The position numbers and the translations under genes were made by a program. Below are positions 23,615-27,434 of a DNA stretch of 27,434 nt, in pieces. Below the pieces are notes generated by a model, which did not search any database, was not told the origin of the DNA, and saw nothing but the letters and a program-made list of their open reading frames with translations. The stretch spans positions 1 through 27,434 of the forward strand of contig CAZGNZ010000044.1 of assembly GCA_964527215.1 (NCBI GenBank), in the 5' to 3' direction. This DNA comes from CAZGNZ01 sp964527215 (GTDB lineage Bacteria; Fidelibacterota; Marinisomatia; SCGC-AAA003-L08; JACNLC01). How positions within the stretch are numbered: position 1 is the first letter of the stretch; the number at the start of each line of letters is the position of its first letter.

Positions 23615-25738
23615 ATGGCTGTTGAAACGTTTCATTACGACAATAAAATCGTCCGAAATTTTGCGTATGCCACACTTTTCTGGGGCGTCATCGGAATGCT
23701 GGTAGGGGTTCTGATTGCCTTTCAGATTGTTCAGCCGGCTTTGAATTTTGGAATTCCATATACCACATTCAGCCGAATCAGACCGCTGCATACCAATGCT
23801 GTTATTTTCGCGTTTGTCGGAAATGCAATATTTATGGGTCTCTATTACTCTCTGCAGCGTCTTCTGAAAACCCGAATGTTCAATGATATTCTGAGTCAGA
23901 TTCATTTCTGGGGCTGGCAGGCCATCATTGTTTCTGCCGTGTTGACCCTGCCGCTGGGTATCACCACCAGCAAGGAGTATGCTGAACTGGAATGGCCCAT
24001 TGATATTGCCATTACCGTGATTTGGCTGATTTTCGGCATCAATATGATGGGCACCATCATGAAGCGCCGAGAGCGCCATATTTATGTTGCAATATGGTTT
24101 TACATCGCCACGTTTTTCACAGTGGCTCTGCTCCATGTGGTCAATTCACTTGAAATTCCTGTATCCCTTTTTAAAAGTTATCCGGTATTTGCCGGAGTTC
24201 AGGATGCGCTCGTTCAATGGTGGTATGGGCACAATGCCGTGGCTTTTTTCCTGACAACACCATATCTGGGGCTGATGTATTATTATCTGCCGAAAGCCGC
24301 AAACCGTCCGGTATTTTCATATCGATTATCCATAGTCCATTTTTGGTCCCTGATTTTTATATATATCTGGGCGGGGCCGCATCATCTTCTGTATACTTCT
24401 CTGCCTGACTGGGCCCAGTCTCTGGGAACTGTTTTTTCAATTATGCTGATAGCCCCGTCCTGGGGCGGCATGCTGAACGGACTTCTGACACTGCGCGGTG
24501 CCTGGGATCGTGTCCGTCAGGATCCAATACTCAAATTTATGGTGGTGGCCGTTACAGCATATGGAATGGCGACTTTTGAAGGACCGATGATGTCGCTGAA
24601 ATCGGTCAATGCTTTGTCTCATTTCACAGACTGGACCATTGCTCATGTGCACGTTGGTGCACTGGGCTGGAACGGCATGCTCACATTTGGGATTCTTTAC
24701 TGGCTGGTTCCGCGTCTGTTCAGTACAAAACTGTATTCCGTCAAACTTGCTAATATTCATTTCTGGATTTCAACGCTTGGAATGGTTTTTTATGCCATTC
24801 CAATGTGGACAGCCGGCGTCACGCAGGGATTGATGTGGAAGCAGTTCACTGCTGAGGGGACGCTGCAGTATCCCATTTTTCTGGAAACGGTGACACAGCT
24901 GATGCCGCTCTATACCATTCGAGCTCTTGGGGGAACGTTGTATTTTCTGGGAGCTATCTTCCTGCTTTTCAATCTTATTCAGACCATTCAGCACGGAAAA
25001 CTCGTGATCAATGAAGAGGCGCAGGCACCGGCAATGCTTGCGGTTAAGGAGAAAGCTTCAGAAAATCGGGAATACTGGCACCGATGGCTTGAACGCCGTC
25101 CCGTCCAGTTCTCCATACTGGCAGTAATCATGGTGGCAATCGGCGGAATTGTGGAAGTGGTTCCGATGTATCTGATAAAAAGCAATATTCCTACCATTAC
25201 CAGTGTTCAGCCTTACACACCTCTTGAGCTTCAGGGTCGGGATATTTATGTTTCTGAAGGGTGTTATGTCTGTCATTCCCAGATGGTCCGTCCATTCCGT
25301 TCAGAAACGGAGCGCTATAAAGGTGAGTATTCCAAATCCGGGGAATTTGTTTATGATCATCCGTTTCAGTGGGGCTCCAAGCGAACCGGACCAGATCTTC
25401 ATCGGGTGGGAGAAAATTATCCCGACGCCTGGCATTATAGGCATATGGTCAACCCGGAGAGCATGATGCCGGGATCCATCATGCCGCCATATCCATGGCT
25501 GGCAGAGGAAGTGCTAAATACGACAAATACAGCTGCAAAAATCCAGGCCATGCAAACGCTGGGGGTTCCATATCCGGACGGATTCGCAAACATTGCCAAT
25601 GACGACCTGCGCGCTCAAGCGGAAAAAATCACCCGTAATCTGCATGATCAGGGTGTTCCGGATGCCGTATCCACTACCAAAATTATCGCCTTGATCGCAT
25701 ATCTGCAGCGGCTGGGTACAGATATTGAAAGGAAGTGA
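23615..25738 (+). CDS. ccoNO: Fused cbb3 oxidase subunits I and II (CcoNO)
   Basis: This is the catalytic core of cbb3-type cytochrome c oxidase, which reduces oxygen to water and pumps protons. It has 707 residues from the ATG at 23615; CGGAG at 23601-23605 supports this over the upstream in-frame ATG at 23504. The CcoN part (1 to about 465) keeps the metal ligands: His59 (HTNAVIF) for low-spin heme b, His206 (WWYGHNAV) and His256-His257 (GPHHLLY) for CuB, and His344/His346 (TIAHVHVG) for hemes b3 and b. A membrane anchor at about 499-521 begins the CcoO part, which holds one heme c site, CYVCH (550-554), the segment SQMVRPFRSETERYKGEYS, and MPGSIMPPYPWL with the probable Met ligand. CcoN-CcoO fusions are known in Bacteroidota-type cbb3 oxidases. 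Confidence 0.96.
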   Translation: MAVETFHYDNKIVRNFAYATLFWGVIGMLVGVLIAFQIVQPALNFGIPYTTFSRIRPLHTNAVIFAFVGNAIFMGLYYSLQRLLKTRMFNDILSQIHFWGWQAIIVSAVLTLPLGITTSKEYAELEWPIDIAITVIWLIFGINMMGTIMKRRERHIYVAIWFYIATFFTVALLHVVNSLEIPVSLFKSYPVFAGVQDALVQWWYGHNAVAFFLTTPYLGLMYYYLPKAANRPVFSYRLSIVHFWSLIFIYIWAGPHHLLYTSLPDWAQSLGTVFSIMLIAPSWGGMLNGLLTLRGAWDRVRQDPILKFMVVAVTAYGMATFEGPMMSLKSVNALSHFTDWTIAHVHVGALGWNGMLTFGILYWLVPRLFSTKLYSVKLANIHFWISTLGMVFYAIPMWTAGVTQGLMWKQFTAEGTLQYPIFLETVTQLMPLYTIRALGGTLYFLGAIFLLFNLIQTIQHGKLVINEEAQAPAMLAVKEKASENREYWHRWLERRPVQFSILAVIMVAIGGIVEVVPMYLIKSNIPTITSVQPYTPLELQGRDIYVSEGCYVCHSQMVRPFRSETERYKGEYSKSGEFVYDHPFQWGSKRTGPDLHRVGENYPDAWHYRHMVNPESMMPGSIMPPYPWLAEEVLNTTNTAAKIQAMQTLGVPYPDGFANIANDDLRAQAEKITRNLHDQGVPDAVSTTKIIALIAYLQRLGTDIERK

Positions 25739-25743
25739 GTCAC

Positions 25744-25905
25744 ATGTTTAAGGCCATTGTTTCCCAAATTCCAAACAGCGGAGTGTACCCGGTAATCGGA
25801 ATGCTGATATTTGCAGCGCTTTTCTGCTATGTGATTGTAAATGTTGTCTGTCTAAAAAGGGAGTATCTGAAAAAAATGAGTGATTTGCCTTTGGATCACT
25901 CCTGA
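25744..25905 (+). CDS. ccoQ: cbb3 oxidase small subunit CcoQ
   Basis: This encodes 53 residues. The ATG lies five bases after the ccoNO stop, with AGGAAG at 25730-25735 as the ribosome-binding site. The protein begins MFKAIVSQIPNSGVYPVIGM, has one membrane helix at about 16-36 and ends in a polar KREYLKKMSDLPLDHS tail. This size and layout, and its place between ccoNO and ccoP, fit CcoQ/FixQ, which stabilises the complex. The sequence itself is too short and variable for a call by motif alone. Confidence 0.8.
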   Translation: MFKAIVSQIPNSGVYPVIGMLIFAALFCYVIVNVVCLKREYLKKMSDLPLDHS

Positions 25906-25947
25906 TTGTGAATATGGAAGTTTCAATCAAATTTTACAGGAATCGGT

Positions 25948-26724
25948 ATGGCATCAGATTATAAAGACGAAACGACCGGCCATGAGTTTGACGGTATTGG
26001 TGAACTGGACAATGACATGCCTTCATGGTGGTTGTATCTTTTCTACTTGTCCATAGTGTTTGCGGTGGTCTATATGTTTTACTATCACTTTTCAGGTACC
26101 GGGCTGACTTCCAGCGAGAGATATCTCAGGCAGATCAACCCAAATTGGGTGCGCAGTGACAATACCGGCAGCACATGGAATTATCACTCTCCCTACTTCT
26201 CAGAAGCAGGCGAAGTAACACCGCAGCTTTTAAAAACACTTAGCCATTTTGTGGGAGAAGATGTATCCTTTGCCAGTCTGATTATGGAAGCGAAACGGCG
26301 TGCAAGTGATGAACAGCGACTGATCCTGGAGGAATCCTTTCCTGATATCTCAGAACTTGCTGTGGCAGAATCTCAACCCTCATCCGAACTCGAAGCGGAC
26401 TACAGTTCCGTTGAGTTGTTGACCGATTCGGAAAGCATGGATGCGGGACAGACATTATATATAAAACACTGCGTCGCCTGCCATGGAGCCAATGGAGAAG
26501 GCGGTATTGGCCCAAATTTGACAGACGATTACTGGATCCACGGCGGCAGCACGGCGGATATTGTCAGAATTATCAATATTGGTGTCCCTGCCAAAGGAAT
26601 GCTGGCCTGGAACCGAACCATGCAGCCCCTTGAAATTCAACAGGTTACCAGTTATATCAGTACTTTTATCGGAACCAATCTGCCTAATGGAAAAGCACCG
26701 CAAGGGGAGTTATTCACACCCTGA
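25948..26724 (+). CDS. ccoP: cbb3 oxidase subunit III (CcoP), monoheme form
   Basis: This is the cytochrome c subunit that passes electrons to CcoO. It has 258 residues; CAGGA at 25938-25942 fits the ATG. The N-terminus DETTGHEFDGIGELDNDMPSWW (about 7-28) and the single helix (about 27-48) are the classic CcoP N-terminal domain. The C-terminal cytochrome domain holds one heme site, CVACH (175-179), followed by GANGEGGIGPNLTDDYWIHGG, and KGMLAW with the probable Met219 ligand. Canonical CcoP has two heme domains. Here the first is replaced by an acidic linker (about 50-165) with no cysteine, so only one heme c is predicted. One-heme CcoP also occurs in some Bacteroidota-type systems. Confidence 0.93.
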   Translation: MASDYKDETTGHEFDGIGELDNDMPSWWLYLFYLSIVFAVVYMFYYHFSGTGLTSSERYLRQINPNWVRSDNTGSTWNYHSPYFSEAGEVTPQLLKTLSHFVGEDVSFASLIMEAKRRASDEQRLILEESFPDISELAVAESQPSSELEADYSSVELLTDSESMDAGQTLYIKHCVACHGANGEGGIGPNLTDDYWIHGGSTADIVRIINIGVPAKGMLAWNRTMQPLEIQQVTSYISTFIGTNLPNGKAPQGELFTP

Positions 26725-26809
26725 TATTCCATTCGAGATATGTCTGACATTTCACTGTAACACCTTAACCTGACCTGGGAAAAGGTCCCATCAGAAATGG
26801 ACTGACGCC

Positions 26810-27418
26810 ATGCCCCCACCGGAAACCTCACCGCTTCAGGAAAGCGATGAAATCTACCGTAACCGACCTGCAACCATCGCAAATGACGGAAAACGCCGTT
26901 GGGTTCATCCGCAAAAGCCAAAAGGCAGGTTCTATTTATATCGCAGCCTTCTGAGTGTCGTCCTTCTTCTTTTCTTCTTCAGCGGTCCGTTAATCACTGT
27001 GAATGGTCACCCCTTTTTGATGTTCAATATTCTGCAGAGGAAATTTTTTATTTTTGGTGTTCCTTTCTGGCCTCAGGATTTATACCTGTTCGGATTATCC
27101 CTTATTGCATTTATCGTATTTATCATTTTGTTCACTGCTGTCTTTGGACGCGTTTTTTGCGGATGGGTTTGTCCTCAAACAATCTTCATGGAAATGGTTT
27201 TCAGGAAAATCGAATACTGGATAGAAGGAGATGCAAAAGCCCAGATCAGGTTGAAGAATGCACCCTGGAATGCCCGGAAAATATTAAGAAAAACAATAAA
27301 GCACTTTGTATTCTTCGGATTTTCCTTTGGTGTGGGGACTACATTTCTGGCCTACATCGTGGGCAGTGGAGAACTGATGAATGGAAAATCCGGCGACTCT
27401 CGGACACCATTCCGGTGA
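26810..27418 (+). CDS. ccoG: cbb3 maturation Fe-S protein CcoG/FixG, 5' part, frame broken near the window edge
   Basis: CcoG is a polytopic membrane ferredoxin-like protein linked to copper reduction during cbb3 assembly; full-length members are about 450-480 residues. Here 202 residues are read before a TGA at 27416-27418. The N-terminal soluble part, the first helix (about 44-62), RKFFIFGVPFWPQDLYLF and the signature VFCGWVCPQTIFMEMVFRKIEYWIEGD (about 122-148) are clear. Homology by eye appears to hold to LAYIVGSGEL (about 179-188) and is then lost (MNGKSGDSRTPFR). The minus-one frame from 27376 stays open to the window end (DEWKIRRLSDTI...). A single-base error or real frameshift near 27371-27380 is likely, so the gene is probably partial and continues beyond the window. 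The Shine-Dalgarno is weak. It is 85 bases after ccoP. Confidence 0.85.
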   Translation: MPPPETSPLQESDEIYRNRPATIANDGKRRWVHPQKPKGRFYLYRSLLSVVLLLFFFSGPLITVNGHPFLMFNILQRKFFIFGVPFWPQDLYLFGLSLIAFIVFIILFTAVFGRVFCGWVCPQTIFMEMVFRKIEYWIEGDAKAQIRLKNAPWNARKILRKTIKHFVFFGFSFGVGTTFLAYIVGSGELMNGKSGDSRTPFR

Positions 27419-27434
27419 TTAGCCGGACAGCAAT

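Overview
The window most likely comes from an aerobic or microaerobic Gram-negative bacterium of the FCB group. Candidatus Marinimicrobia (Neomarinimicrobiota) or a related lineage such as Calditrichota fits best. The pointers are a secreted cohesin-like protein with a C-terminal dockerin, an alternative complex III (ACIII) gene set, and a fused CcoNO cbb3 oxidase with a one-heme CcoP. Taxonomy is inferred from gene content and protein style, not from a marker gene. No rRNA, tRNA, CRISPR array, insertion sequence or phage gene was recognised.

Layout, left to right. (1) 1-2225: leader and complete htpG (Hsp90 chaperone) with a good hairpin terminator. (2) 2223-4374: two divergent genes for exported proteins. 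The minus-strand one has a pilin-like N-terminus, and the plus-strand one is a two-repeat cohesin-like protein with a dockerin. (3) 4375-7114: a repeat-bearing intergenic region, then a membrane OB-fold/NfeD-like protein and a flotillin (SPFH) protein, a pair known from YqiJ/YqiK-type loci. (4) 7472-15242: a tightly packed ACIII operon, actA-B-C-D-E-F, plus a small one-helix protein. Several of its genes overlap. actA has no ATG, GTG or TTG start upstream of its membrane anchor; an ACG follows a perfect Shine-Dalgarno sequence. (5) 15281-18718, minus strand: a 1145-residue six-hairpin glycosidase/GH94-like protein that separates the two respiratory modules. (6) 19101-27418: the cbb3 oxidase module, with a SafE/TauE-like membrane protein, the copper ATPase ccoI, an unknown exported protein, ccoS, ccoNO, ccoQ (53 aa), ccoP and the 5' part of ccoG. 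The ccoG frame breaks just before the window edge.

How it fits together. ACIII would oxidise membrane quinol and pass electrons through the cytochromes of ActA and ActE to a carrier or directly to an oxidase. ACIII loci often carry caa3-type cox genes next to them. Here none are visible, and the nearest terminal oxidase is a high-affinity cbb3 enzyme with its copper-loading and assembly genes. This suggests a quinol - ACIII - cbb3 chain in place of the usual bc1 - cbb3 pairing. That link is inferred from gene neighbourhood and needs biochemical or comparative support.
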